From contig NZ_JBHTDN010000005.1 in the NCBI RefSeq assembly GCF_042666505.1, forward strand, positions 124,001 to 188,000: DNA of 64,000 nt, read 5' to 3'. Positions 17,252 to 25,231 of this stretch are shown one piece after another. The notes beneath the pieces are model-generated. The model was not told the origin of the DNA. It worked only from the letters and a program-made list of their open reading frames with translations, and did no database searches. A program made the position numbers and the translations under genes. The stretch comes from Parapedobacter sp042666505. Its GTDB lineage: Bacteria > Bacteroidota > Bacteroidia > Sphingobacteriales > Sphingobacteriaceae. Position 1 is the first letter of the stretch; each line of letters begins with the position of its first letter.

Positions 17252-19333
17252 TCAGTAGCCGGTATTCTGTAGCATATTGGGATTTGCATCCATAACCACT
17301 TGCGGAATAGGCAATACGTGGTTTTTATTTTCCATATATCCCTTACTGCCCAATACTTCGGCGGCTTTGGCCCAACGGACCAAATTCACAAACCGGCTTC
17401 CCTCCTTCGGCATTTCAATTTTCCAGAGCGCCTGCAATAAATCGGCAAATCCCTGGCTGGAAACGGGTTCGCCAATCGGACTCATTCCCCGTCGGGAAGC
17501 CAACAGATTATAAACCTGCTCGGCTTCCGATTGCTTATTTGTCGCCGCCTTAGCCTCCGCATTCATGAGCATCACTTCGGTATACCGAATGATGGGAAAC
17601 ACGCTGCGGTTATAGAAGAACCGTTTTACATCTTCCCTCATGAGCTCAGAATGATCCCAAATAACCTCACTGCTGCCCTGCCGAAAAATCTGGGCCGTAT
17701 TGGCTTCCAATGCATAGGCTCCCGACGTGATCATCCGGTCCGTCAATGTAACAGCTAGTTGGACATTGCCTTTAAACAAAGCGGCCTTCGCCAACAGCGC
17801 CTGGGCCGTTCCCTTGGAAACACCACCACCCATTGCCCGTTGAGGCAACTGCGCACTGGCCTGTTCTAGCTCCGCAACAATAAAATCATAAACGGCATCC
17901 GGATCGGAATTGGAAAGATCTGTTCCTTGATTTTCCGTCGTCATTAGGGGAACCCGTCCGAAATAATGCATCAGTTGCATATAGACATAGGCCCTGAATA
18001 ACCGCAACGTTTCCAATTCTGCCGCCTGCGGAGCACGGCTCTCAATCGCATTCAGTGAGTGGATAACCGAATAACCGCCTTGCCAAAGCTGGTTGATTAC
18101 CGGGGCTGCCGACGTAAAAGAAAAGTTGTTCAGCAGCGCGAATTGACCGTTCAACGCCGCACCTAATGTGTCTGAAACTGCCTCCCCGCTCAGCAAGGCA
18201 TCGGCCACTGCCAGCTCCTTTTGCCATGCTCCAATTCGGCCATGAGCCGTATTTAGCTGCGCAATAAACTCTTCGGGTGTCAGTGGCTTCTGTGCGGCGT
18301 TGTTGTTATATCCCACAAATACTTCAACGGTTTTAACCCTTCCATCCTTTACCTCGGCATTCTCATAGGGCATTTTTACCAGGTCGTCGGCATTGATTAC
18401 ACCATCCGAATTAGCGTCTGTCCATTTGAAATTTCCTACTGCTGCATCCGGTTGATCGGCCCATCCATCAACGTCGCTTTGTGACCGAAAAATCCCTGCT
18501 GCGGCCATTCCCAAATAATATCCGTCCTGCGCCTGTTCACCTTCATAAAAGATGTTATACTTATCGCCATACTCCACCTCTATGTAGTAAGTACCCGCTT
18601 TGATATCCTCGAAAATCGCTTTCCCGGTGTCAATCTCCGCTTCATACGCCACCACACTGTTGGCGTAGTCTTGCTGACTAGCATACAGCCATACCGTTCC
18701 GCTTGTTGCCTTGACACCCGAAGGCTTATCCGGCGACCAAGCAGCGGCATCCCAAACCACGACTTCCAGAGAGGTGGTCTGTAGTTCGTCATCGACAGAC
18801 GTCCCCGAAAGCAACGTCTTCACCGAATATACAACTTGATCGCCCGTCGCTCCAATCACTTCGCTACCGATTTGAACGCCGTTTATCCAAACCTTCTGCC
18901 CAACACGGCTTACTTTCAGTTCCTTTCCGCTTAGGCTGGTCAAAATCCGTTCGTTCGTTAAGTCTGCAAGTTTAATGACTCCCTTTACAATGTGATCTTT
19001 CAACACGGAAGATGTAAGGTCTTCGGTCGCAAAAGCTTGTATGGAAGATTTTTTACCCATCATAAGCGCTTGCTGCGCTCGCGCGACTTCATCATTCAAC
19101 GGTGCAAACACCGTAATGCCCTCTTCGACGTCCGTAGCGGAGAGCTCAAGCCCCTTCAATGCGTCGACGAAAACACGGATGCTGTCTGCCGTCTCCAAGC
19201 TAGCAACGAGACCGTTAATTACTTCTTCCGGTTCGCGTGGAGGGTCTTCCGGCGGAGCCACAGGGTCCTTCTTGCATCCAAAAGCAAGGATAATGGTTGC
19301 CGCCGCGATGGCAGCTCGGGTTATTTTTCTCAT
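17252..19333 (-). CDS. Chimeric lipoprotein: fasciclin-like domain fused to SusD/RagB-like domain
   Basis: The 693-residue protein has a lipoprotein signal (LAFGCKKD, Cys20) and a fasciclin-like segment (about residues 35-175, with EGITVFAPLNDEV and LKDHIVKG). A beta-sandwich-like region follows (about 205-300), then an EF-hand or dockerin-like loop (DANSDGVINADDL, about residues 305-318). The C-terminal half is SusD/RagB-like (TLRLFRAYVYMQLMHYFGRVPLM, RYTEVMLMNAEA, and the ending NPNMLQNTGY). SusD proteins bind glycans or peptides with a SusC porin, but no susC is adjacent here. The gene stands alone between efp and a 5-formyl-THF cyclo-ligase. The domain borders are estimates. Confidence 0.75.
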   Translation of the reverse strand: MRKITRAAIAAATIILAFGCKKDPVAPPEDPPREPEEVINGLVASLETADSIRVFVDALKGLELSATDVEEGITVFAPLNDEVARAQQALMMGKKSSIQAFATEDLTSSVLKDHIVKGVIKLADLTNERILTSLSGKELKVSRVGQKVWINGVQIGSEVIGATGDQVVYSVKTLLSGTSVDDELQTTSLEVVVWDAAAWSPDKPSGVKATSGTVWLYASQQDYANSVVAYEAEIDTGKAIFEDIKAGTYYIEVEYGDKYNIFYEGEQAQDGYYLGMAAAGIFRSQSDVDGWADQPDAAVGNFKWTDANSDGVINADDLVKMPYENAEVKDGRVKTVEVFVGYNNNAAQKPLTPEEFIAQLNTAHGRIGAWQKELAVADALLSGEAVSDTLGAALNGQFALLNNFSFTSAAPVINQLWQGGYSVIHSLNAIESRAPQAAELETLRLFRAYVYMQLMHYFGRVPLMTTENQGTDLSNSDPDAVYDFIVAELEQASAQLPQRAMGGGVSKGTAQALLAKAALFKGNVQLAVTLTDRMITSGAYALEANTAQIFRQGSSEVIWDHSELMREDVKRFFYNRSVFPIIRYTEVMLMNAEAKAATNKQSEAEQVYNLLASRRGMSPIGEPVSSQGFADLLQALWKIEMPKEGSRFVNLVRWAKAAEVLGSKGYMENKNHVLPIPQVVMDANPNMLQNTGY

Positions 19334-19430
19334 GACTTAAGATTTAGTAAATAAACTGTTTTTCTGGATGCGGCTAAATTAGTGCCCCGTTAAACACAAA
19401 AAAATACCCGCAAGTGAGTATTTTTGGGCG

Positions 19431-20021
19431 ATGCAATCCCCCAGTAAGCACGAGCTACGCAAACGTTATCGCGAAAGACGGATCAATCTTTCTGCTGACG
19501 AATTCCAGGTATTGAACAGTCGGTTGATGGAACAGATTCATCGGCTGGATATGACTAGGTTCTCGACCGTTCACCTATTTCTTCCCATTGAAGGCAACCG
19601 CGAGCCGGACACCTATGCGATCGCCGAATGGTTGCGGCGCGCTCATCCAGATATACGGTTGATACTATCCCGAACCGATCCTGTGGCCTCTGAAATGCTT
19701 CATTTCATCTGGGACGATACTACGGTCTTGAAACATAATCATTGGGGAATTCCTGAGCCGGAAAACGGGATCGCCGTTTCCTCGTTGGAAATAGACGCCG
19801 CGTTTGTCCCACTCCTTGCTTTTGACGTCCGGGGAAACCGCGTAGGCTACGGGAAAGGGTTCTACGATCGCTTCCTGGCCGAGTGCCGTCCAGAGACGGT
19901 AAAGATGGGCCTTTCACTGTTTGAAGCAGAGCCGGTCATCAGCGACATCAATGCATTTGATATCCCGCTTGATTGCTGCATAACCCCACAGCAAATTTGG
20001 GAATTCAATACAGCACCCTGA
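19431..20021 (+). CDS. 5-formyltetrahydrofolate cyclo-ligase
   Basis: The 196-residue protein has the family signatures: an N-terminal KHELRKRYRERR helix, LPIEGNREPDT, and the glycine-rich nucleotide/folate motif RVGYGKGFYDRFL. The enzyme uses ATP to convert 5-formyl-THF to 5,10-methenyl-THF. A TATTTTTG box (19419-19426) ends only 4 bases before the ATG, so the mRNA could be leaderless or nearly so; no -33 TTG was found. The 3' end overlaps the convergent phosphatase gene by 17 bp. Confidence 0.93.
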   Translation: MQSPSKHELRKRYRERRINLSADEFQVLNSRLMEQIHRLDMTRFSTVHLFLPIEGNREPDTYAIAEWLRRAHPDIRLILSRTDPVASEMLHFIWDDTTVLKHNHWGIPEPENGIAVSSLEIDAAFVPLLAFDVRGNRVGYGKGFYDRFLAECRPETVKMGLSLFEAEPVISDINAFDIPLDCCITPQQIWEFNTAP

Positions 20022-21327
20022 ATTTAATGGTGTTTTCTATCTGCCTGAGTTGTTTGAGCAACTGTTTATCGTATTGCGCATCAACATCGGTAACGGCATA
20101 GCCGATGCTTCCCTTGGTCATCAGGAATTGGGCGACAATGTTGATTTGGCTATCGGCAAAAACCTGATTGATGTGTGCCATTACCCCCGGTACGTTCCGA
20201 TGAATGTGAAGCAGTCGATGTGCTTTTTCGATTTTGGGCAACAACAGATTGGGGAAATTTCGGCTCATATAGGTATCACCTCTGTTGATAAAGTCAGCCA
20301 TACGGCGCGGAATAAACTCACTGTTCCGTTTCTTTCCCTTTTTGTCGTCGAAAAGAACGATTCCCTTTTCATTGCAAATTTCCCGGTTCAACTGGTGTTT
20401 ACTATCACCCAAATAACCGATGGTCTTCAGCTTATCGGCTCTTGCCAGCTGGTCGTCATCCAGTTTTATGTTCTTCCCCAACAGCAGCATCCCGACATCT
20501 TTGACGTATTTTTCCTCAAACGTTTGCTTGATCCGGATGGAAAAACCGTCACGCTTAAGTATGTGTGCTGAAATTTCCGGCACATCGCCCACAATGAGGC
20601 AGAGAATGCGATTCTTGGGGTAGGAGATCGCCCGGGGAAGGTCGTTCACATATAAAAACTCATCGAAGCTTGGCGTCACATGATCGGCTTTCTCGGATAC
20701 GCTCTTTCGCTCAATGTTCTCCGTAAACGCAAAAAATCGCTCGATAAGCCCTGACTCCTTCAGCTGGAAATCCGAATAGCCGTCGCCGATACCGTAAATT
20801 TTGCCCGGCAATTTCAGCTGCCGTAAAAGCTTCACTTTGCCCCCTTCTTCCGACAAGGGATTGCTTTCGTCATACCCAGTTATATTTCCCTGCTCATCAA
20901 ACGTAAACGTGTTGGCATAAATATTTTCCTGCTTAATATGATAAGGACTTACCACCGGAACGATGAATTCTTTAAATCCCCCCGACACAATCAATGCACT
21001 GTCACTGTGCTTCTTAAAGAATTCACGGTTGCGGAGAAATGACGGGGAAACTTTCTTTTTAAGTATGCTTACTAGCTTCTTCAGGTGGTCACGGTTGGCT
21101 TCCAGCAATCGTACCCGGCCCGAAAGGCTTTCACGGAAAGATAGCTGACCGTTCATCGATAAGTTAGTCAGCCGATCGATCTCTGCATAAATCAACTCCC
21201 TGGCAGGATGGCTGGCCAATGAAATGCGCGCCAATTCATCCAACGCTTCCACCTGGGTAAAGGTGCTGTCAAAATCGATAATGTAATAATTGTCCAATTT
21301 TACTGTACGGTTAAAAGTCTGTAACAT
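20005..21327 (-). CDS. Phosphoserine phosphatase fused to a core-deleted SerA with ACT domain
   Basis: Of 440 residues, about 1-220 form a SerB-like HAD phosphatase (IIDFDSTFTQVEALDEL with both nucleophile-loop Asp residues, VSGGFKEF, GDGYSDFQL). Residues ~235-335 resemble the N-terminal substrate-domain strands of D-3-phosphoglycerate dehydrogenase. The sequence then goes straight to the C-terminal part of SerA (NFPNLLLP, then RLLHIHRNVPGVMAHINQVF, to the terminal RVLY), which is an ACT domain. The NAD-binding Rossmann domain of SerA is missing. The catalytic residues of the phosphatase are intact, so the expected reaction is phosphoserine to serine, perhaps regulated through ACT. The gene overlaps the upstream epimerase by 28 bp. 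Confidence 0.8.
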   Translation of the reverse strand: MLQTFNRTVKLDNYYIIDFDSTFTQVEALDELARISLASHPARELIYAEIDRLTNLSMNGQLSFRESLSGRVRLLEANRDHLKKLVSILKKKVSPSFLRNREFFKKHSDSALIVSGGFKEFIVPVVSPYHIKQENIYANTFTFDEQGNITGYDESNPLSEEGGKVKLLRQLKLPGKIYGIGDGYSDFQLKESGLIERFFAFTENIERKSVSEKADHVTPSFDEFLYVNDLPRAISYPKNRILCLIVGDVPEISAHILKRDGFSIRIKQTFEEKYVKDVGMLLLGKNIKLDDDQLARADKLKTIGYLGDSKHQLNREICNEKGIVLFDDKKGKKRNSEFIPRRMADFINRGDTYMSRNFPNLLLPKIEKAHRLLHIHRNVPGVMAHINQVFADSQINIVAQFLMTKGSIGYAVTDVDAQYDKQLLKQLRQIENTIKFRVLY

Positions 21328-22283
21328 ATTTCGCGCAACGTATCGTCGATCGGTTTGAACGCCATACCCGTTGCTTCAACAATTTTCGTATTGGAAAACC
21401 GCATCTGCAAATTTGCTGCACGAGCGGTTTCTCGTGTTAAAAGGGGTCTTTTCCCACTGAATAGGGAAAGCACCTTCGCGGCTCGCCAAGCTAGTTCAAG
21501 CATAAAACCCGTCGCCATGACCTTGGGAGCTGACCGCCCGAGGTAAGCACTGCAACGCGTCATCAACTCCTTATAGCTCATGTTTTCGTTGCTCAGCAGA
21601 AACCGCTGTCCGCGAATGGTTCGGTTTTCCATCAACAGCACCATCGCCTTTGCAACGTCTTCAACGTCGATCAGTCCGACCGAACCGGCTGTGTAAAAGT
21701 TTAGTCCTCCCTGCAACTGGGCGAAAATAGATCCGCTGCTTCCATTTCCCTCGGTTGCGGCAGATGGCCCGATGATCAACGACGGATTGACGATCACGGC
21801 TTCCAGCCCTTCCGCAATGCCCCGCCATACTTCCATCTCGGCTTCATATTTAGCAATCGCGTAGCCGGATTGATTTGGGTCGTATTCCCATAAATCTTCT
21901 TCCGTGATATCGCGCCCATTTTTGCCCCGTCCCACCGCCGCGATGGAACTGACATGCAATAATCGAGCTCCACGTTCAAGGGCGAGCGTCACCACATGGG
22001 CCGTACCCTCGACATTGACAGCCATCATCCGCTTTCGGTCGGCAGCGTGGTAAGAAATAACGGCCGCACAATGGTATACCTGAGTTACCCCGTCAAATGC
22101 ATCGGCCAACGCAAAGAAATCGTTCACATCTGCATTTACCCATTCCAACCCCGACAAGCCTTCCAGTGGTCGTGGCAAAACAGATGACTCCCGTTTCGTC
22201 GCGCGGACCCGAAATCCTGCTTCGATCAATTGTTTGATAAGAATGGAGCCAAGAAAACCTGTACCGCCTGTTACTAAAACCAC
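21300..22283 (-). CDS. NAD-dependent epimerase/dehydratase family protein
   Basis: This extended short-chain dehydrogenase has the Rossmann glycine motif VLVTGGTGFLGS at its N terminus and the catalytic pair in YAIAKYEAE. It is of the dihydroflavonol-reductase-like type. I chose the GTG at 22283, which puts the glycine motif at the very start as in relatives (327 residues); a TTG at 22313 would add ten residues. It overlaps the phosphatase gene by 28 bp and is probably co-transcribed with it. The substrate is not evident. Confidence 0.85.
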   Translation of the reverse strand: MVLVTGGTGFLGSILIKQLIEAGFRVRATKRESSVLPRPLEGLSGLEWVNADVNDFFALADAFDGVTQVYHCAAVISYHAADRKRMMAVNVEGTAHVVTLALERGARLLHVSSIAAVGRGKNGRDITEEDLWEYDPNQSGYAIAKYEAEMEVWRGIAEGLEAVIVNPSLIIGPSAATEGNGSSGSIFAQLQGGLNFYTAGSVGLIDVEDVAKAMVLLMENRTIRGQRFLLSNENMSYKELMTRCSAYLGRSAPKVMATGFMLELAWRAAKVLSLFSGKRPLLTRETARAANLQMRFSNTKIVEATGMAFKPIDDTLREICYRLLTVQ

Positions 22284-22360
22284 CGCCTTAGAATAGTTGA
22301 TATAACGCCTCAAAAGTAAGGGAATAAATGGATATTCCCTATACTGAAATAAAATGGTTC

Positions 22361-22391
22361 TTGGGCAGTAAACGCATTTTACGTAAGTTTG
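22361..22391 (+). promoter_or_regulatory. Promoter of the ureohydrolase-like/rmuC operon
   Basis: TTG at 22361-22363, 20 bp, then TAAGTTTG at 22384-22391 (consensus TAnnTTTG). The ATG is 32 bp after the box. A small inverted repeat GTAAA-N5-TTTAC (22368-22382) lies within the spacer. Confidence 0.75.
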
Positions 22392-22423
22392 CTGGATAAT
22401 TTGCCAAACAACAGACGACTACC

Positions 22424-23605
22424 ATGTCCCTTTCCGTTTTCTTCTCCCCCATCTCCCTGCAGGACTTTACGCCGGAGGACGGCTTTTTCAACTCACAGAT
22501 CGGGGCTTCCCTACGTGCTTTCGACCAAACGTTTCCCGATTTGGAAGACGAAAAACCAGACTTAGCACTATTTGGCGTTTTGGATGACCGGATGGCGATC
22601 GGAAATACCGGGTGCAGGGACGCGGCCGACGCAGTCCGTCGGCACCTCTATCCGCTTTATCAGGGGGAGTATAAACTACGACTGGCTGATCTTGGCAATA
22701 TAAAAGCCGGAGAAACGGTCACAGACACCTATGCGGCCGTCAAAACGGTCTGCGAAGAATTGATTCGCTCCGGCACCATTCCCATCATCATTGGCGGTGG
22801 GCAAGACCTAACTTACGCCCAATACCTGGCGTATGAGAAACTCGAACAAAAGGTGGAGGTAGCCGTTGTAGATTCACGGTTTGACCTTGATCAAAACAAT
22901 ACCGAAGGCGCTCCGCTCAATTCACTGACTTATCTCAATCACATTATCCTCCACGAGCCCGACTACTTGTTCAATTTGAATAATTTATCCTATCAAACCT
23001 ATTTTGTGAGCAAAGAGTCGATTGCCATGTATGAAAAGCTCTATTTTACAGCCATACGCCTGGGTTTGATTGCAGGTCAGGTTGGCCAGGTTGAGCCCAT
23101 CATCCGGGCGGCGGATATGCTGAGTTTTGACGTCAACGCCATCCGGTTTTCAGACGCGCCCGGCAACGCCTACGCCACGCCCAATGGGCTGTTCGGTGAC
23201 GAAGCCTGCCAAGTATGCCGATATGCGGGCATGAGCGATAAACTCACTTCGGTCGGCTTTTACGAATACAATCCCTCGCTGGATAACCGCGGACAAACGG
23301 CCATCCTTATGGCACAGATGATCTGGTATTTCATCGACGGTTTTTACAGCCGTAAGCACGATGCGCCTCTCGTTCCTAAATCGGCCTATATTACCTATCG
23401 CACTACGGTACACAACGACGCCTATGAACTGGTCTTCATAAAAAGCAAGAAATCAGACCGTTGGTGGATGCAAGTTCCCTATTCGGGCACCCAATCAGTC
23501 AACGAGCGGTATTATCTTACGCCCTGTCGTTATGAAGATTACCAAACGGCCGTTTCGGGAGAAATGCCCGATCTTTGGTGGAAAACACATCAGAAGTTAG
23601 TATAG
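22424..23605 (+). CDS. Formimidoylglutamase-like ureohydrolase with degenerate metal site
   Basis: The 393-residue protein has the arginase/agmatinase fold signatures in the right order but with altered ligands. The GGDHS motif reads GGGQD, DAHxD reads DSRFD, and SxDVDAxDP reads SFDVNAIR. Thus three of the six usual Mn ligands are replaced (His to Gln, His to Arg, Asp to Asn). Similar proteins are usually named formimidoylglutamase in Bacteroidota genomes. The function as a hydrolase is doubtful, and a structural or regulatory role is possible. No other histidine-degradation (hut) gene is in the window. The rmuC gene begins 3 bp after the stop. Confidence 0.75.
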   Translation: MSLSVFFSPISLQDFTPEDGFFNSQIGASLRAFDQTFPDLEDEKPDLALFGVLDDRMAIGNTGCRDAADAVRRHLYPLYQGEYKLRLADLGNIKAGETVTDTYAAVKTVCEELIRSGTIPIIIGGGQDLTYAQYLAYEKLEQKVEVAVVDSRFDLDQNNTEGAPLNSLTYLNHIILHEPDYLFNLNNLSYQTYFVSKESIAMYEKLYFTAIRLGLIAGQVGQVEPIIRAADMLSFDVNAIRFSDAPGNAYATPNGLFGDEACQVCRYAGMSDKLTSVGFYEYNPSLDNRGQTAILMAQMIWYFIDGFYSRKHDAPLVPKSAYITYRTTVHNDAYELVFIKSKKSDRWWMQVPYSGTQSVNERYYLTPCRYEDYQTAVSGEMPDLWWKTHQKLV

Positions 23606-23608
23606 GTG

Positions 23609-24934
23609 ATGGAATTATACGCGCTCGTTATCTCCGTTGTCATCCTCGCGATTGCGGTGATTTTGTTCCTCAAACGGCCGCAATCGAGCGCCCCCGCATC
23701 AGACCCCGAAACCATACGCCGGGAGCGGGAAGCATGGGTGATCCAATTAGCACGTGCCGAACAACAGGTAGAAAATCTCACTGCTGAAAAAGAACGGATT
23801 ACTGCGCTCCTGCACGAAGAACAACAACAACTGCGGGAATCCGAAAAATTGCTCGAAACCACCCGTGCCTACTACCGATCCCAGCAGGAAAAACTGCAGG
23901 AACAAAAAGCGGAAATCGAAACAATAAAGCGGCAATTCAATACAGAATTTCAAGTGATTGCCAATAAAATACTCGAAGAAAAAACCCAGCGGTTCACCGA
24001 AACCAACAGCAAATCGCTTGATCAGATCCTAACGCCTCTTAAGGAGAAAATCAAAACGTTCGAGGAAAAAGTAGAAAAAACCTACCAGCACGAGGCGGCC
24101 GAGCGTAACTCCCTGAAAGGGGTTGTACAGCAGCTTATGGAGCAGAGCCTACGGATTAAGGACGAAGCCAATAGCCTGACGCGCGCATTGCGCGGCGACA
24201 GCAAAAAACAAGGCAATTGGGGAGAAGTCATCCTCGAACGGGTATTGGAGCGCTCGGGATTGGTTAAGGATCGGGAATATCGGCTGCAAGCCGCATTGGC
24301 GGACGAGGAGGGTAGAAGGCTGCAGCCCGATGCAATTATTGATCTGCCGGATGAGAAGCACTTGGTAATCGACTCGAAGGTATCCCTGCTCGCTTACGAA
24401 CAATGGGTGAATGCAGAAACGGACGATGATCGTGAAAGATTCGCCAAACAGCACGTCCAGTCTGTCGAAAACCATGTGAAAAGCCTGTCTGCAAAGAATT
24501 ACCATGACCTTTACCAGATCCATTCACCCGACTTTGTTTTGTTGTTTATGCCCATTGAGTCGGCATTCAGCCTGTCCATTACCTATAAAGCAGAGCTCTT
24601 CAGCGACGCTTGGGATCGCCGCGTTGTCATCGTCAGCCCTTCAACTTTATTAGCTACCCTACGTACCATCGCCAGCATGTGGAAACAGGAGCGGCAGACA
24701 CGCAATGTATTGGAAATCGCCAAAGAAGCCGGTGCCTTGTACGATAAGTTCGTGGGATTTCTGCAGGATCTCGAAAAAGTGGGTGAGCAGCTCAACCGTG
24801 CGGTACGCGCCCACGAAGACGCAACGCGCAAACTTGGCACCGGTCCGGGTAATGTCGTGGCCAAAGTGGAGAAACTCAAGAAACTTGGCGCTCGGGCAAG
24901 CAAACAGATCGGCGGAGACCTGCTAAATGATTGA
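23609..24934 (+). CDS. rmuC: DNA recombination protein RmuC
   Basis: The 441-residue protein has an N-terminal membrane anchor (LYALVISVVILAIAVILFL), a long coiled coil (residues ~30-150) and the RmuC domain, a restriction-endonuclease-like fold. That domain shows RGDSKKQGNWGEVILERVLE, LVIDSKVSLLAYEQW and FMPIESAF. RmuC limits inversions at short inverted repeats and has been linked to DNA-end processing. The ATG at 23609 is chosen over the GTG at 23606. It is co-transcribed with the ureohydrolase-like gene. Confidence 0.93.
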   Translation: MELYALVISVVILAIAVILFLKRPQSSAPASDPETIRREREAWVIQLARAEQQVENLTAEKERITALLHEEQQQLRESEKLLETTRAYYRSQQEKLQEQKAEIETIKRQFNTEFQVIANKILEEKTQRFTETNSKSLDQILTPLKEKIKTFEEKVEKTYQHEAAERNSLKGVVQQLMEQSLRIKDEANSLTRALRGDSKKQGNWGEVILERVLERSGLVKDREYRLQAALADEEGRRLQPDAIIDLPDEKHLVIDSKVSLLAYEQWVNAETDDDRERFAKQHVQSVENHVKSLSAKNYHDLYQIHSPDFVLLFMPIESAFSLSITYKAELFSDAWDRRVVIVSPSTLLATLRTIASMWKQERQTRNVLEIAKEAGALYDKFVGFLQDLEKVGEQLNRAVRAHEDATRKLGTGPGNVVAKVEKLKKLGARASKQIGGDLLND

Positions 24935-25231
24935 AATTAATTTCCCCGGATCAGTCGCTTCCCTTTCCTCGGTCACGGATGGCTTAAGTACTACGCATTT
25001 ATAAAGAGATAGACTTAAAAAATTAAGCCCCTTGTTTATGGTTTTCTTGTAAAAAGTTCTCACCTTTATGCCTTACTTCTACCATTTACTTATGAATAGC
25101 ATACAATTAAAATAATCTGCGAAGCGTCGGCAATCTTGCGCCGTTACCGTATCGACCTGTAATATTTTTGAACCTTAAATATCTGTGCATTAAGCCAAAA
25201 GATATTCTAAGCTTGTAGTCAACATTTTTCT
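24935..25231 (+). other. Non-coding, AT-rich region before the surface-protein operon
   Basis: These 297 bp hold no plausible gene. A TATTTTTG sequence (25163-25170) matches the -7 consensus, but the nearest upstream TTG (25136-25138) is 24 bp away, more than the 20 bp seen at the other promoters here. A short palindrome (CTTAA-AAAA-TTAAG) lies near 25017. The region probably carries the operon promoter and a leader of about 50 bases. Confidence 0.4.

Noticed and set aside
25134..25170. Standard promoter for the surface-protein operon
   Set aside because: The -7 box is good, but the only TTG lies 24 bp upstream instead of 20, so it is not listed as a promoter.
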